A stretch of 64,000 nucleotides of DNA from Gordonia sp. PP30 (GCF_023100845.1 NZ_CP095864.1:620001-684000); one strand, 5' to 3'; counted from the stretch's first letter, positions 1 through 8,899 are shown. Notes: a model not told the origin generated them from the sequence alone. A program made the numbers and translations.

Positions 1-36
1 CCGACATCCGAACTTACGGGGAATGTGGAGAAGCCG

Positions 37-1545
37 ATGACCAAGCCAGCCGATGTGACCACCCGGCCCGGAGACAAGGTGTCTTCCGAGTCGCACACTC
101 TGGGTGAACTGCTCGAGATCCAGAAGGCGGCGTTCCTGCGCGACGGCATTCCGGACGCGAAGACGCGCGTCGACCGCATCAATCGCCTCGGACAGATGCT
201 GCTCGACAATGAGAAAGCGATCACCGAGGCCCTGAATGCCGACTTCGGTACCCGGCCCCGCGAACTGTCCATCGCCACCGATGTCGCCGGGTGCCTCATC
301 GACCTGACCCATCAGCGTCGGCATGCCGCGGAGTGGATGCGTGAGACCAGCGTCGCCAAGGTGCAGGGGCTCCTCGGGTTCAAGCAGCGTCTGCGGCACG
401 ACCCGCTCGGCGTCGTCGGCATCATGGGTCCGTGGAACTTCCCGCTGCAGCTGACCATCGTGCCGGCCGGCTCGGCGTTCGCTGCGGGTAACCGCGTCCT
501 GATGCGGCCGTCGTCGATCACCGCGCGGACCACCGAGGTGATCGCCCGCGTCGCGCCCGACTACTTCTCGATCGAAGAGTTCGCGGTGGTCACCAGCAAG
601 CACGGTGGTGGCAGCGACTTCGCCAAGCTGCCCGTGGACCACATGTTCTTCACCGGATCGCCCGAGGTCGGCGCGTCGGTCGCGCAGGAGGCCGCCAAGA
701 ATCTGGTGCCGGTCACCCTGGAACTCGGCGGCAAGAATCCGGCGATCGTCGACATCGACACCGACATCACCGAAGCCGCGAACTTCCTGGCCGACGCCCG
801 GATGATCAACGGCGGCCAGGTCTGCCTGTGCCCCGACTACGTGTTCGTGCCCGAGGCGAAGGTCGGCGAGTTCACCGAGAAGGTGATCGCCCGCTGGACC
901 AAGAACTACCCGACCATCGTCGACAACTCGCAGTACACCTCCACGATCAACGAGAAGAACTACAACCGGATCGTCGGCCTGATCGACGACGCCGTCGAAC
1001 TGGGCGCCACCAAGCGCCAGGTGATCCCGGCCGGTGAGGATCTGCCGAACGCGGCGACGCGCAAGATCCCGCCGACCCTGCTCACCGGGGTCAAGGCCGG
1101 TATGAAGATCGAGGAGGACGAGGTCTTCGGGCCGGTCCTCACCGTGTACCCGTACCGCAACCAGGCCGAGGCCATCGACAAGATCAATGCCGCCGGGCAC
1201 CCGCTCACCCTGTACTGGGTCGGCAAGGACAACGAGCGGCTGGCGCACGTCGCCGATCACACCCGCAGCGGCTCGATCAGCGGCAACGACTTCGCGCTGC
1301 ACCTGCTCTCCGGCGGCCTGCCGTTCGGCGGCGTCGGCCGCTCCGGCATGGGCAACTACCACGGCCACTTCGGATTCGAGACGTTCAGCCACGCCCGCGC
1401 GGTGACCGTCTCGACCATGCCGATCAAGTTCGCCGAGCTGGTCTCCGCGCCGTTCACCAAGAGCGACACCCGCCTGACCGACGCGCAGATGAAGATGTGG
1501 CGCTTCCTCCAGGGCCGCGCTTCGCGAAAGTCCGCCAAGCGCTGA
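37..1545 (+). CDS. Aldehyde dehydrogenase (coniferyl-aldehyde dehydrogenase type)
   Basis: An NAD(P)-dependent aldehyde dehydrogenase of 502 residues, oxidising an unknown aldehyde to the acid in the cytoplasm. The Glu general base lies in LELGGKNP (about E229) and the Cys nucleophile in GGQVCL (about C263). The sequence resembles the short class-3 / coniferyl aldehyde dehydrogenase branch. I chose the ATG at 37 because GGAG sits six bases upstream; a GTG at 25 in the same frame is less well placed. It lies upstream of kstR2 but is separated by a hairpin and repeats, so co-transcription is unlikely. The family is clear, the substrate is not. Confidence 0.85.
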   Translation: MTKPADVTTRPGDKVSSESHTLGELLEIQKAAFLRDGIPDAKTRVDRINRLGQMLLDNEKAITEALNADFGTRPRELSIATDVAGCLIDLTHQRRHAAEWMRETSVAKVQGLLGFKQRLRHDPLGVVGIMGPWNFPLQLTIVPAGSAFAAGNRVLMRPSSITARTTEVIARVAPDYFSIEEFAVVTSKHGGGSDFAKLPVDHMFFTGSPEVGASVAQEAAKNLVPVTLELGGKNPAIVDIDTDITEAANFLADARMINGGQVCLCPDYVFVPEAKVGEFTEKVIARWTKNYPTIVDNSQYTSTINEKNYNRIVGLIDDAVELGATKRQVIPAGEDLPNAATRKIPPTLLTGVKAGMKIEEDEVFGPVLTVYPYRNQAEAIDKINAAGHPLTLYWVGKDNERLAHVADHTRSGSISGNDFALHLLSGGLPFGGVGRSGMGNYHGHFGFETFSHARAVTVSTMPIKFAELVSAPFTKSDTRLTDAQMKMWRFLQGRASRKSAKR

Positions 1546-1620
1546 CTCCCGCAGAACCCATGATGGTCGGACTTCGACCGCGCGTCGTCGCAGGCTCCGC
1601 CGCGCATGCTCAGCACCCGC

Positions 1621-1664
1621 GGAGTCGAGACCACACTCGTGTCGAGGTGGGTGATCTCGACTCC
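1621..1664. terminator. Hairpin after the aldehyde dehydrogenase
   Basis: Inverted repeat GGAGTCGAGA (1621-1630) with TCTCGACTCC (1655-1664), 75 bases after the stop codon. It belongs to the GTCGAG/CTCGAC repeat family that recurs at gene ends in this window. There is no U-tract, so a Rho-independent role is tentative. Confidence 0.45.
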
Positions 1665-1800
1665 GCTCGATCAGCTTGACGGGTACCGCTCGATCAGCTT
1701 GAGGTCCGGTGAGGGTCCGGCTCGACCAGGTTGAGGTCCCGCTCGACCAGGTTGAGGTCCCGCTCGACCAGCTTGACGGGTACTGCTCGATCAGCGTCTG
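1665..1800. repeat. Degenerate 21-bp tandem repeat
   Basis: About six degenerate copies of a roughly 20-21 bp unit built on GCTCGACCAGGTTGAGGTCC. The clearest three lie at 1720-1740, 1741-1761 and 1762-1782. With the hairpin at 1621-1664 this fills the 311-bp gap before kstR2. I see no credible coding sequence here. Confidence 0.6.
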
Positions 1801-1831
1801 GTTCCGCCCGGCGACTACTGTGCTCGCCACG

Positions 1832-1845
1832 ACCAAGCACTTGCT
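1832..1845 (+). promoter_or_regulatory. KstR2 operator overlapping the kstR2 promoter
   Basis: ACCAAGCACTTGCT fits the published KstR2 motif AnCAAGnnCTTGnT at every defined position. Its last T is the first base of a -10-like TAGGGT (1845-1850), which lies six bases before the GTG start of kstR2. Bound repressor would therefore cover the promoter, giving autorepression. The transcript may be leaderless. Confidence 0.85.
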
Positions 1846-1856
1846 AGGGTGGAGCG

Positions 1857-2456
1857 GTGACAGCGAAGGCGCAGGTGCGCGCGGGATCCCGGCGCGACGA
1901 ACTCCTCGGCATCGCCGGGGAACTGTTCGCCGAGCGCGGTCTGCGTTCGACGACGGTGCGCGACATCGCCGACGCCGCGGGCATCCTGTCGGGCAGCCTG
2001 TATCACCACTTCGACTCCAAGGAGTCGATGGTCGACGAGTTGCTGCGCGGATTCCTCGACGGACTCTTCGCGCGTTACCGGGAGATCGCGGATGCCGGCC
2101 TCGGTGCCGCGGACACGTTGCGGCAGTTGGTGATCGCTTCGTTCGAGTCGATCGACGCGCAACATACGGCGGTGGCGATCTACCAGAACGAGGCGCGGCA
2201 TCTGGCCGGCGAGGAACGCTTCGCCTACATCGGTGAACGCAACGTCGAGTTCCGGGAACTCTGGGAGTCGGTCCTGCGTCGCGGTGTCGACGACGGCGAG
2301 TTCCGCCCGGATCTCGACGTCGACCTGGTGTACCGGTTTCTCCGCGACACCGTCTGGATCGCGGTGCGCTGGTACCGGCCGGGTGGCCCGAAGTCGGTGG
2401 AGCAGATCGCCGACCAGTACCTCGCGGTGGTGCTGGAAGGCATCCTTCCGCGCTGA
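1857..2456 (+). CDS. kstR2: TetR-family repressor KstR2
   Basis: A 199-residue TetR regulator. The N-terminal helix-turn-helix (about residues 12-60, with TTVRDIADAAGILSGSLYHH) and the C-terminal segment DLDVDLVYRFLRDTVWIAVR closely match KstR2 (Rv3557c) as I recall it. KstR2 represses genes for steroid rings C and D and is released by the CoA thioester of HIP. The GTG start has no Shine-Dalgarno but follows TAGGGT by six bases. A perfect KstR2 operator lies just upstream, and a second KstR2-type site lies at 14640 in the ipd/echA20 region. In M. tuberculosis kstR2 is adjacent to fadA6; here its right neighbour is an unrelated synthetase. Confidence 0.92.
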   Translation: MTAKAQVRAGSRRDELLGIAGELFAERGLRSTTVRDIADAAGILSGSLYHHFDSKESMVDELLRGFLDGLFARYREIADAGLGAADTLRQLVIASFESIDAQHTAVAIYQNEARHLAGEERFAYIGERNVEFRELWESVLRRGVDDGEFRPDLDVDLVYRFLRDTVWIAVRWYRPGGPKSVEQIADQYLAVVLEGILPR

Positions 2457-2534
2457 TCGAACTTCGGTTAGTCGTCATTCACTGAATTTCCGGAATCGGC
2501 GTCGCCGCGGTGTGGCATGGCGCATACTGGCGCC

Positions 2535-4097
2535 ATGAGTGAACAGTCGCGGGACATCGCGGACCAGATCCGGCAGTGGCTTGAGGTGTACGGGGCATCG
2601 GACGCGAGCGCGGCCCACCTGCTCGTCGACCGGCACGACCCGTCCCAGGTCGCCTTCACCCAGATCGACGTCGATCCGGCGGGCGGCCTGACCGGGGAAG
2701 ACATCACCTACGGGCAGCTCGCCGATGAGTCCAGGAGGCTGGCGACCGTGCTGGCCCAGCGCGGGATCGGCCGCGGCGACACCGTCGGGGTGCTGATGAG
2801 CAAGCGCCGCGAACTCGTGGTCACCCTGCTCGCGATCGCTCGGCTCGGCGCCGTCTATATTCCGCTGTTCACCGCGTTCGCATCGCCCGCGATCGAGATG
2901 CGGTTGCGCGGCGGCGACGCCGCGCTGGTGGTCACCGAGCCGGGCCAGGCCGACAAGGTCGCCGGGATTCCGGAGGTCGACACCCTGGTGACCGGGCCGG
3001 AGTTCGACGCGCTGATCGCCGCGAGCGAGCCGTACGACCAGTCGGTCGCCGTCGGCGGCGACGGTGCGCTGATCCTCTTGTTCACCAGCGGCACCACCGG
3101 CAACCCGAAGGGAGTGCCGGTCTCCGTGCGGGCGCTCGCGTCGTTCCACGCCTACATGCACTACGGGCTCGACGTCGCCGCCGACGACGTCTTCTGGAAT
3201 GCCGCCGATCCGGGCTGGGCGTACGGCCTCTACTACGGAATCCTCGGACCGCTGGCGACCGGCCGCCGGAATCTGCTGCTGCGCGCGGGCTTCTCGCCCG
3301 CCACCACCCTCGAAGTGCTGAAGCGGTGGGGTGTCACCAACTTCGCCGCCGCGCCGACCGTCTATCGCAGCCTGTCCAACGACCCGCAGTTCACCGGGAT
3401 CCGGTTGCGGCACGCCTCCTCGGCCGGCGAGCCGCTGACACCCGATGTGATCGACTGGGCGGGCCGTGCGCTCGGGACCGAGGTCCGCGACCACTACGGC
3501 CAGACCGAGCACGGCATGTTCATCAACAACCACTGGAACGAGGCGTTGCGTGAGCCGGTGATCCCGGGCTCGATGGGCTTCGAGATGCCGGGATTCAGCT
3601 GCGGGATCGTCAACGGGGAGATCGCGATCGACACCGCGGCGAGCCCGCTGATGTGGTTCACCGGCTACCTCGACGCGCCGGAGAAGACCGCCGCGCGGTT
3701 CACCGGCCCCGACCGCTCGGGCTGGTACCTGACCGGCGACGCCGGCCGCCGGGACGACGACGGCCGCTTCTTCTTCACCGCCCGCGACGACGACGTGATC
3801 ATCATGGCCGGCTACCGCATCGGCCCGTTCGACGTCGAGAGCGTCCTCATCACCCACCCGTCGGTGATCGACGTCGCCGTCGTCGGCCGTCCCGACCAGC
3901 TGCGCGGCGAGGTACTGGAAGCGTTCTGCGTCCTCGCCGACGGCGTGCCCGGCACCGATGAGCTGGAGAAGGAGCTGCAACAGCTGGTGAAGGACGGCTT
4001 CGCCGCCCACGCCTACCCCCGGACCGTGCACTGGGTCGACGAACTCCCGAAGACCCCGAGCGGCAAGATCCAGCGGTTCAAACTCCGCCAGCAGTGA
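2535..4097 (+). CDS. Acyl-CoA synthetase, acetyl/medium-chain type (ANL superfamily)
   Basis: A 520-residue AMP-forming ligase. It has the phosphate-binding loop FTSGTTGNPKGV (about residues 183-194), the DHYGQTEHG motif, the hinge TGDAGRRD, and the C-terminal adenylation lysine in TPSGKIQR (K511). The architecture is closer to acetyl- or medium-chain acyl-CoA synthetases than to FadD3 or FadD8. The ATG at 2535 is preceded by CATACT six bases upstream, again a possible leaderless start; an in-frame ATG lies at 2517. No sterol-regulator box is seen, so its acid substrate is unknown. It ends at a strong bidirectional terminator. Confidence 0.85.
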   Translation: MSEQSRDIADQIRQWLEVYGASDASAAHLLVDRHDPSQVAFTQIDVDPAGGLTGEDITYGQLADESRRLATVLAQRGIGRGDTVGVLMSKRRELVVTLLAIARLGAVYIPLFTAFASPAIEMRLRGGDAALVVTEPGQADKVAGIPEVDTLVTGPEFDALIAASEPYDQSVAVGGDGALILLFTSGTTGNPKGVPVSVRALASFHAYMHYGLDVAADDVFWNAADPGWAYGLYYGILGPLATGRRNLLLRAGFSPATTLEVLKRWGVTNFAAAPTVYRSLSNDPQFTGIRLRHASSAGEPLTPDVIDWAGRALGTEVRDHYGQTEHGMFINNHWNEALREPVIPGSMGFEMPGFSCGIVNGEIAIDTAASPLMWFTGYLDAPEKTAARFTGPDRSGWYLTGDAGRRDDDGRFFFTARDDDVIIMAGYRIGPFDVESVLITHPSVIDVAVVGRPDQLRGEVLEAFCVLADGVPGTDELEKELQQLVKDGFAAHAYPRTVHWVDELPKTPSGKIQRFKLRQQ

Positions 4098-4149
4098 GAA
4101 CTCGTCCTCCGCGATATGCCGAGAACGGTACATCGCGGAGGACGAGTTC
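4098..4149. terminator. Bidirectional terminator, 18-bp perfect stem
   Basis: GAACTCGTCCTCCGCGAT (4098-4115) pairs perfectly with its complement at 4132-4149 across a 16-base loop. It starts directly after the stop codon of the synthetase and lies between two convergent genes, so it can serve both. Confidence 0.85.
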
Positions 4150-4171
4150 CACGGGGCTCACAGTGCGCGGA

Positions 4172-4957
4172 TCAGGGGCGCGGTCCACCGTGGTAGGCGA
4201 GCAGGCCGCCGTCGGCGACGAAGGTGCCACCGGTGCAGTAGCTCGACGCGGGACTGGCGAGGAACAGCATCAGCTCGGCGATCTCGCGGGGTTGCGCGTA
4301 CCGTGCCATCGGCGGCGCTTGGGCGAAGGCATCCATGACCGCCTGGGGATCCTCCGGGTTGGCGTCGGTGTGGAGTCCGCCCATCATGGTGGTGTCGGTC
4401 AGCCCGGGGTGAACGGTGTTCACCCGGATGCCCTCGGTGGCCAGTTCCACCGCGGCGTTGCGCATGATGCCGACCACCGCGTGCTTGGAGGCGGTGTACG
4501 GCGTGGAGCCGTAGTATCCGCTGAGTCCCTGCGTCGACGACGTGATCACCACGCTGCCGCCCCCGCGCTCGCGCAGGTGCGGGACGGCCGCGCGCAGGCC
4601 GTACCAGACGCCCTTCATGTTGATGGCGATCACCCGGTCGAACAGCTCTTCCGGATAGTCCATCAGCGAGTACGACGACCCGAAGGTGCCCGCGTTGAGG
4701 ATCACCGCGTCGAGGCCGCCCCAGGTGTCCACCGCGTAGCGGGTGTACGCCTCCACCTGCTCGCGGTCGGTGACGTCGGCGGTGAAGACGTCGACCTTGT
4801 CGCCGGTCACCTTGTCGCGGGCCGCAGCGAGCGCCTCCTCATCGAAGTCGACCATCAGCACGGCGCTGCCTGCCTCGGCGAGCGCCTGCGCGGTGGCCGT
4901 TCCGATGCCGCCCGCGGCGCCGGTGACGATACTGACCTTGTCGGTCATCGTGTCCAT
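4172..4957 (-). CDS. Short-chain dehydrogenase/reductase
   Basis: A classical SDR of 261 residues: cofactor motif TGAAGGIG near the N-terminus, NAG at the end of beta-4, catalytic Ser in ITSSTQG and YTASK. It would oxidise or reduce an alcohol/ketone with NAD(P). The ATG at 4957 has AGGAC seven bases upstream; an internal ATG at 4948 is possible. It follows the alpha/beta hydrolase by 11 bases and is surely co-transcribed with it. The pair faces an AraC regulator across a 189-bp region, suggesting that regulator controls them. The substrate is unknown. Confidence 0.85.
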   Translation of the reverse strand: MDTMTDKVSIVTGAAGGIGTATAQALAEAGSAVLMVDFDEEALAAARDKVTGDKVDVFTADVTDREQVEAYTRYAVDTWGGLDAVILNAGTFGSSYSLMDYPEELFDRVIAINMKGVWYGLRAAVPHLRERGGGSVVITSSTQGLSGYYGSTPYTASKHAVVGIMRNAAVELATEGIRVNTVHPGLTDTTMMGGLHTDANPEDPQAVMDAFAQAPPMARYAQPREIAELMLFLASPASSYCTGGTFVADGGLLAYHGGPRP

Positions 4958-4968
4958 GAGATGTGTCC

Positions 4969-5874
4969 TTACTTTCCGAGGTGGGTCTGGAACCAGTCGA
5001 GCTGAACGGGGGCGGAGGTCGCGAAGGCGTCGTCGATGTAGGCGTCGAAGTGCCCGCCGGGCAGGACCAGGAGCTTCTTCGGTTCGCGGGCCTCTTCGTA
5101 GGCGCCCAGCGCGAGGTCGCACGGGGTGAGGACGTCGTCGGTCGCGACCACCAGGAGCAGCGGCGTCGGTGAGATGCGGGCGATGAAGGCCGCCGGGAGG
5201 TATTCGGTGAAGAGCTCCACCGAGCGCAGGGTGATCAGGTTCTCCCAGTTGGTGGCGCGTTCGCGGATCGGTCCGAAGAAGAAGTCGTGGCTGTCCTGGG
5301 TCGGCAGGGCGCACGGCTCGTCGGCGGACTGATCGAAGGTGACCGGAATGGTCAGGGGGTCCTCGCCGCGCAGCCGTCCGGCGCGGTCGGCGTCGAAGCC
5401 CTGGCGGAGGGTCGGCCAGACGTCGGACCGGATCAGCCGGCGGGCGTTCTCCAGCCCGTCGACGAGCGGCACCTGGGAGACGACGCATTTCACGCGGCGG
5501 TCCAGGGCGGCGACGACGAGTACATGCGCGCCGCTGTAGCTCGACCCCCAGATACCGACCCGGCCGGCGTCGATGCCGTCCTGCCCGGAGATCCAGGTGA
5601 TGGCATCCCGATAGTCGGACACCTGCTGCCACGGATCGATCTCCGCCGGACGCGGTCCGTCGCTCTCGCCGAGATTCCGGTTGTCGTAGACCAGGACGTC
5701 GAAACCGCCGTCGGCGAAGTAGCCGCCGAAGTCGTCGAGGTACATCTCCTTGGTGGCCGAGAAGCCGTGCGCCATGACGATCACCGGCCGGTTGTCGCCC
5801 TCGCCCCGATACCACCACCCGCGCAGGGTGGTGCCGTCCTCGGTCTGGAACTCGCAGTTCCGTCTTTCTGCCAT
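4969..5874 (-). CDS. Alpha/beta hydrolase
   Basis: A 301-residue alpha/beta hydrolase with the oxyanion region MAHGFSATKE and the nucleophile elbow GSSYSG (Ser about 112), of the type seen in acyl-peptidase or dienelactone-like esterases. The late segment LPGGHFDAYID supplies the expected His. No signal peptide, so cytoplasmic. GGGAG seven bases before the ATG supports the start. It is first in a two-gene operon with the SDR, so a joint role in opening and oxidising an ester or lactone is plausible but inferred. Confidence 0.8.
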   Translation of the reverse strand: MAERRNCEFQTEDGTTLRGWWYRGEGDNRPVIVMAHGFSATKEMYLDDFGGYFADGGFDVLVYDNRNLGESDGPRPAEIDPWQQVSDYRDAITWISGQDGIDAGRVGIWGSSYSGAHVLVVAALDRRVKCVVSQVPLVDGLENARRLIRSDVWPTLRQGFDADRAGRLRGEDPLTIPVTFDQSADEPCALPTQDSHDFFFGPIRERATNWENLITLRSVELFTEYLPAAFIARISPTPLLLVVATDDVLTPCDLALGAYEEAREPKKLLVLPGGHFDAYIDDAFATSAPVQLDWFQTHLGK

Positions 5875-6063
5875 TTCTCAACTCCCGATCAGGCCGCCCG
5901 CCGGGCGCGGTGGCGGCTGTGAATCGAGTCTGCGATGTGGGTCACACCGGCGGCTGTGGCGCCAGTGCAGAGATCTTGGTCGGTGTCTGCACAATGCGGC
6001 CGAGGTGTGAGCGGGCTCTCCGGAGTCCTCGGCAGGAGGCCGTTTCTATGCCACGATCGAAGG

Positions 6064-7002
6064 GTGACGGTGGTCCAGCCAGCTGCGGCACCGAAGCGCG
6101 AGGCGCCCGGTGTGTCGACGGTCGGCGACTTGTCGTCGTTCATCACCCGGTGGCATCGGGGCTGGTCCGTGCATTCGGCGGGTGCCCCGCTGATGGAGCA
6201 GCCGATCCGTCGCTACGAGTTGGGCGGTCTGGACATCGTCCACTGCGTCACCGAGTCGTGCTCCGGGGTGCGGACGCGGTCATCGATCGATGCGCACGAC
6301 GACACGGTCCTCGGCTTGCTCACCGTGCTGGAGGGCCGCGAGGTCGTCGAACTCGACGGTGAACCGGTCACCCTCCACGCCGGGCAGTCGTTGCTCTGGG
6401 ACACCCGGTCGCAGGGTTCGTTCTCGGCGTCGGAGAACCTTCGCAAGTTCACCGTCTTCCTGCCCCGGGATCTGGTCGCGGCATGGACGCCCCACCTCGA
6501 TGAACTGCTCGCCGCGGGGCCGATCCGGGCCGAGCGGACCCTCGCTCTGCGGGCGTTGGCCGAGGCGCTCGACCGCACACCCGAGCCGATCCTCGCCGAA
6601 CAGCCGGCCGTCGCGCTGGGCAGCGCCTTCCGGGAGCTGCTGTTCGTCACGCTCGACCTGGCGCATCGCCCGTCGGCGGCGGACTGGGCCGACCAGCGCT
6701 GGCGTCGCGCCGTGGAATTCGTCGAAGACCGGCTCCCCGGCTCCACCACCGCCGAAGAACTGGCGACGCATCTCTCGCTCTCGGTCCGGGCCGTCTACCA
6801 GATGTTCGCCGACCGGGAGATCACGCTGCGGCAGTATGTGCGTGAGCGGCGCCTGTACCGGGCGCGCGCCGAGCTGGTGAGCGAACTGTCCCGGCCGATC
6901 GGGGAGATCGCCGGCACGTGGGGATTCGCGGACCAGTCCGCGTTCACCAAGGCCTTCCGGCGGATGTTCGGCGAGACGCCCGGCAACGCCCGCCGACGCT
7001 GA
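6064..7002 (+). CDS. AraC-family transcriptional regulator
   Basis: A regulator of about 312 residues. The N-terminal two thirds resemble the AraC-binding-like ligand domain (cupin type), and the C-terminal 100 residues carry two helix-turn-helix units, the second ending GFADQSAFTKAFRRMFGETPG, the classic AraC signature. GTG at 6064 is one start; GTG at 6070, with GAAGGG five bases upstream, is equally possible. It is divergent from the hydrolase-SDR pair, and the 189-bp gap between them probably holds its binding sites, though I could not define one. Confidence 0.85.
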   Translation: MTVVQPAAAPKREAPGVSTVGDLSSFITRWHRGWSVHSAGAPLMEQPIRRYELGGLDIVHCVTESCSGVRTRSSIDAHDDTVLGLLTVLEGREVVELDGEPVTLHAGQSLLWDTRSQGSFSASENLRKFTVFLPRDLVAAWTPHLDELLAAGPIRAERTLALRALAEALDRTPEPILAEQPAVALGSAFRELLFVTLDLAHRPSAADWADQRWRRAVEFVEDRLPGSTTAEELATHLSLSVRAVYQMFADREITLRQYVRERRLYRARAELVSELSRPIGEIAGTWGFADQSAFTKAFRRMFGETPGNARRR

Positions 7003-7012
7003 CCGGCCGTGG

Positions 7013-7080
7013 CGGTCGAGCGGAGTCGAGATCATGACGGTCGAGCGGAGTCGAGATCATGACGGTCGAGCGGAGTCGAG
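7013..7080. repeat. 25-bp tandem repeat (2.7 copies)
   Basis: Three near-identical head-to-tail copies of a 25-bp unit (7013-7037, 7038-7062, 7063-7080 truncated) containing GGTCGAGCGGAGTCGAGA followed by TCATGA. Same core as the repeats at 1621, 10911 and 23319. It lies just after the AraC gene. Confidence 0.8.
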
Positions 7081-7129
7081 ACCACGCCTCTCGGTAGGAT
7101 CGACGCCCTGCTGACAACGAGGGGGAGCT

Positions 7130-7255
7130 GTGTCCGTACTGGCCGACGACCTGCCGGAGATCCAATACCGCTACGAGTGCGTCGACGGCGACGTCTGGCG
7201 CTTCACCCGCGGCGGCATGCGGGTGTGGCCGGTGGGGAACTGGGGCTGGCGGTGA
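7130..7255 (+). CDS. Short ORF, probably the 5' part of a split YcxB-like gene
   Basis: A 41-codon ORF starting GTG after GGGGGAG. It encodes a soluble segment containing IQYRYECVDGDVWRF and ends GNWGWR at a TGA that overlaps the GTG of the next frame (GTGA). Family YcxB proteins usually begin with such a segment, followed by two transmembrane helices and a PH-like tail, which is what the next ORF encodes. I therefore suspect one gene interrupted by a frameshift, but a coupled pair is also possible. Confidence 0.4.
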   Translation: MSVLADDLPEIQYRYECVDGDVWRFTRGGMRVWPVGNWGWR

Positions 7256-7620
7256 CGGCGGTGTTCGAGGCGGTCTGCTTCATCGCTCTGTCGCTGGTCT
7301 TCGGCACCTGGTGGTTCCTGCTCGGCCTTCCCGCCGTTCTGGGGGTGATCGCACTGATCACGCTGCTCAAGAGTTACCGGGCGAATCGGAGACTCTTGTC
7401 GCCAGGAAGCGTCATGTCCGCCGGCTACAGCGATACCGCGCTCCGGCTCGAGGACGGCGGAGTCACGCTGACGGTGGCCTATTCGCGGCTGGAGCAGGTC
7501 ACGAGGATGCGCGGCTTCGTGGTGGTCAAGGTGCGCAAGGGACGCCGGATCCTGATTCCGGAGGAGAACGCGCCGGCGGAGGCCGTGGCGAAGATCCGGG
7601 CCGGGATCGCGGCGGCATGA
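7252..7620 (+). CDS. YcxB-like membrane protein, C-terminal part
   Basis: A 122-residue protein beginning at a GTG that overlaps the preceding stop. Two hydrophobic helices (about residues 4-20 and 22-40) are followed by a soluble tail with SVMSAGYSDTALRLEDGG and RLEQVTRMRGFVVVKV, typical of YcxB-like proteins whose tail folds like a PH domain. Function in this family is unknown. See the preceding short ORF for the possible frameshift. The frame could be extended upstream to 7177, but that segment is Arg-rich and looks non-coding. Confidence 0.5.
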   Translation: MTAVFEAVCFIALSLVFGTWWFLLGLPAVLGVIALITLLKSYRANRRLLSPGSVMSAGYSDTALRLEDGGVTLTVAYSRLEQVTRMRGFVVVKVRKGRRILIPEENAPAEAVAKIRAGIAAA

Positions 7621-7661
7621 CGGCGGCTGGGACATGCCGCCTGATCGGCATGTCCGCTCGA

Positions 7662-8804
7662 TCAGCGTGCTCGCCGGGTGGACGCGGTGACGGTGAACTT
7701 CGGGTTCCGGGCGATCTGCCGGGTCGGGCCGACCAGGCGATCCAGCGCCGGGCGGTACCGCAGGTGTGAGTTCCACACGCACCACAGCTCGCCGCCCGGG
7801 GCCAGGGCGCGCCCGGCGTCGGCGAACAGGTGCTCGGCGATCCCGGTCGACAGGGACGCATCGCTGTGAAACGGCGGATTGAGCAGCACCAGCTCTTGTG
7901 AAGCCTCCGGCAGCGTCTCCAGGCCGTCGGCGCGGACGACGTCGACGCGCTCGCCGACACCGTTGGCGGCCGCGGTCGCCCGGGCCGACGCCACCGCGGC
8001 GGCGCTGCGGTCCGTCGCGACGACGCGCACGTCTGGCCGCCGCGCGGCGAGCGCCGCGGCGACGATGCCGGAGCCGCAGGCCAGGTCGACGGCGGTCGGT
8101 GCCGCGGGCAGCGCGTCGAACTGCTCCAGCAGGAACCGGGTACCGATGTCGATCCGGGTCCCGGCGAAGACGCCGCCGTGTGCGACGACGGTCAGCCCGA
8201 GATCGGCGTGGAACTCGGTGCGCGGCCACTGTCCGGCTGATGCCGCCGCGTCGAGGGTCTTTGCGCCACTGGCGATCAGCACGCGGGACTTCTGCCGCGC
8301 GTGGGTGACGTCGACGCGCTCGAAGACGGCGCGCAGGACGTCGTTCATGGCCACCGACATGTGCTTGATCCGCCCGCCGGCGAACACCCGGACGCCCGGG
8401 TCGGCGTGCGCGGCGATCAGGGCGGCGAGTTCGGCGAGCCGGTCGAGGGAGCGTGGCAGCCGCAGCAGCACCGTCGTCGCCCCGGCGAGGAGTCCGGAAT
8501 CGAGCGGGCGGGCGGTGAACACACCGGTCGTGCCGAGGCGTTCGGCGTTGGCGGACAGCGCGCGTTCGCCGGTCAGCAGATTCTGGTGGACGCGGATGTC
8601 GCGCGCACCCAGCTCGGCCGCGCCCAGCGTGAGCGCGCCGTAGGCGTCGTCGATCACCGCCAGCGCGCCGTCGGGGGTGGCGGCGATCGCCGCGGCGGCC
8701 TCGTCGAGCAGCAGCCGGTCGGCGGCGTCGACCGCGGTCAGACCCGGCCCCTCGACGTCGGGGAAGCGCCGGAGAGCGGTCGGACGGAGCGCGGTGAGAT
8801 CCAC
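7662..8804 (-). CDS. RlmG/RsmC-type rRNA guanine-N2 methyltransferase
   Basis: A 380-residue two-domain methyltransferase. The N-terminal half is a degenerate Rossmann-like domain. The C-terminal half has the SAM-binding motif DLACGSGIVA and the catalytic NPPFH motif typical of enzymes that methylate guanine N2 in rRNA. The length matches E. coli RlmG (about 378) better than RsmC (about 343), so 23S rRNA is the likelier target; that choice is inference. The GTG start has no Shine-Dalgarno but TAGTCT lies eight bases upstream, suggesting a leaderless mRNA. Confidence 0.8.
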   Translation of the reverse strand: MDLTALRPTALRRFPDVEGPGLTAVDAADRLLLDEAAAAIAATPDGALAVIDDAYGALTLGAAELGARDIRVHQNLLTGERALSANAERLGTTGVFTARPLDSGLLAGATTVLLRLPRSLDRLAELAALIAAHADPGVRVFAGGRIKHMSVAMNDVLRAVFERVDVTHARQKSRVLIASGAKTLDAAASAGQWPRTEFHADLGLTVVAHGGVFAGTRIDIGTRFLLEQFDALPAAPTAVDLACGSGIVAAALAARRPDVRVVATDRSAAAVASARATAAANGVGERVDVVRADGLETLPEASQELVLLNPPFHSDASLSTGIAEHLFADAGRALAPGGELWCVWNSHLRYRPALDRLVGPTRQIARNPKFTVTASTRRAR

Positions 8805-8899
8805 GAGTTCAGAGACTACCGATCACTTTCGGCCGGCCCGGTGGTCTATCTCTGTGACGGCACTTGACCGCAAGCGCCGCGGACGCGAGGAGAACCACC

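Noticed and set aside
1709-2236. Plus-strand frame of 175 codons through the tandem repeats into kstR2
   Set aside because: It is an out-of-frame shadow of kstR2; its start is inside repeats.
2475-4133. A 552-codon open frame antisense to the acyl-CoA synthetase
   Set aside because: Its translation is Arg/Val/Asp-rich shadow text without domains, while the + strand encodes a complete adenylating enzyme with all motifs.
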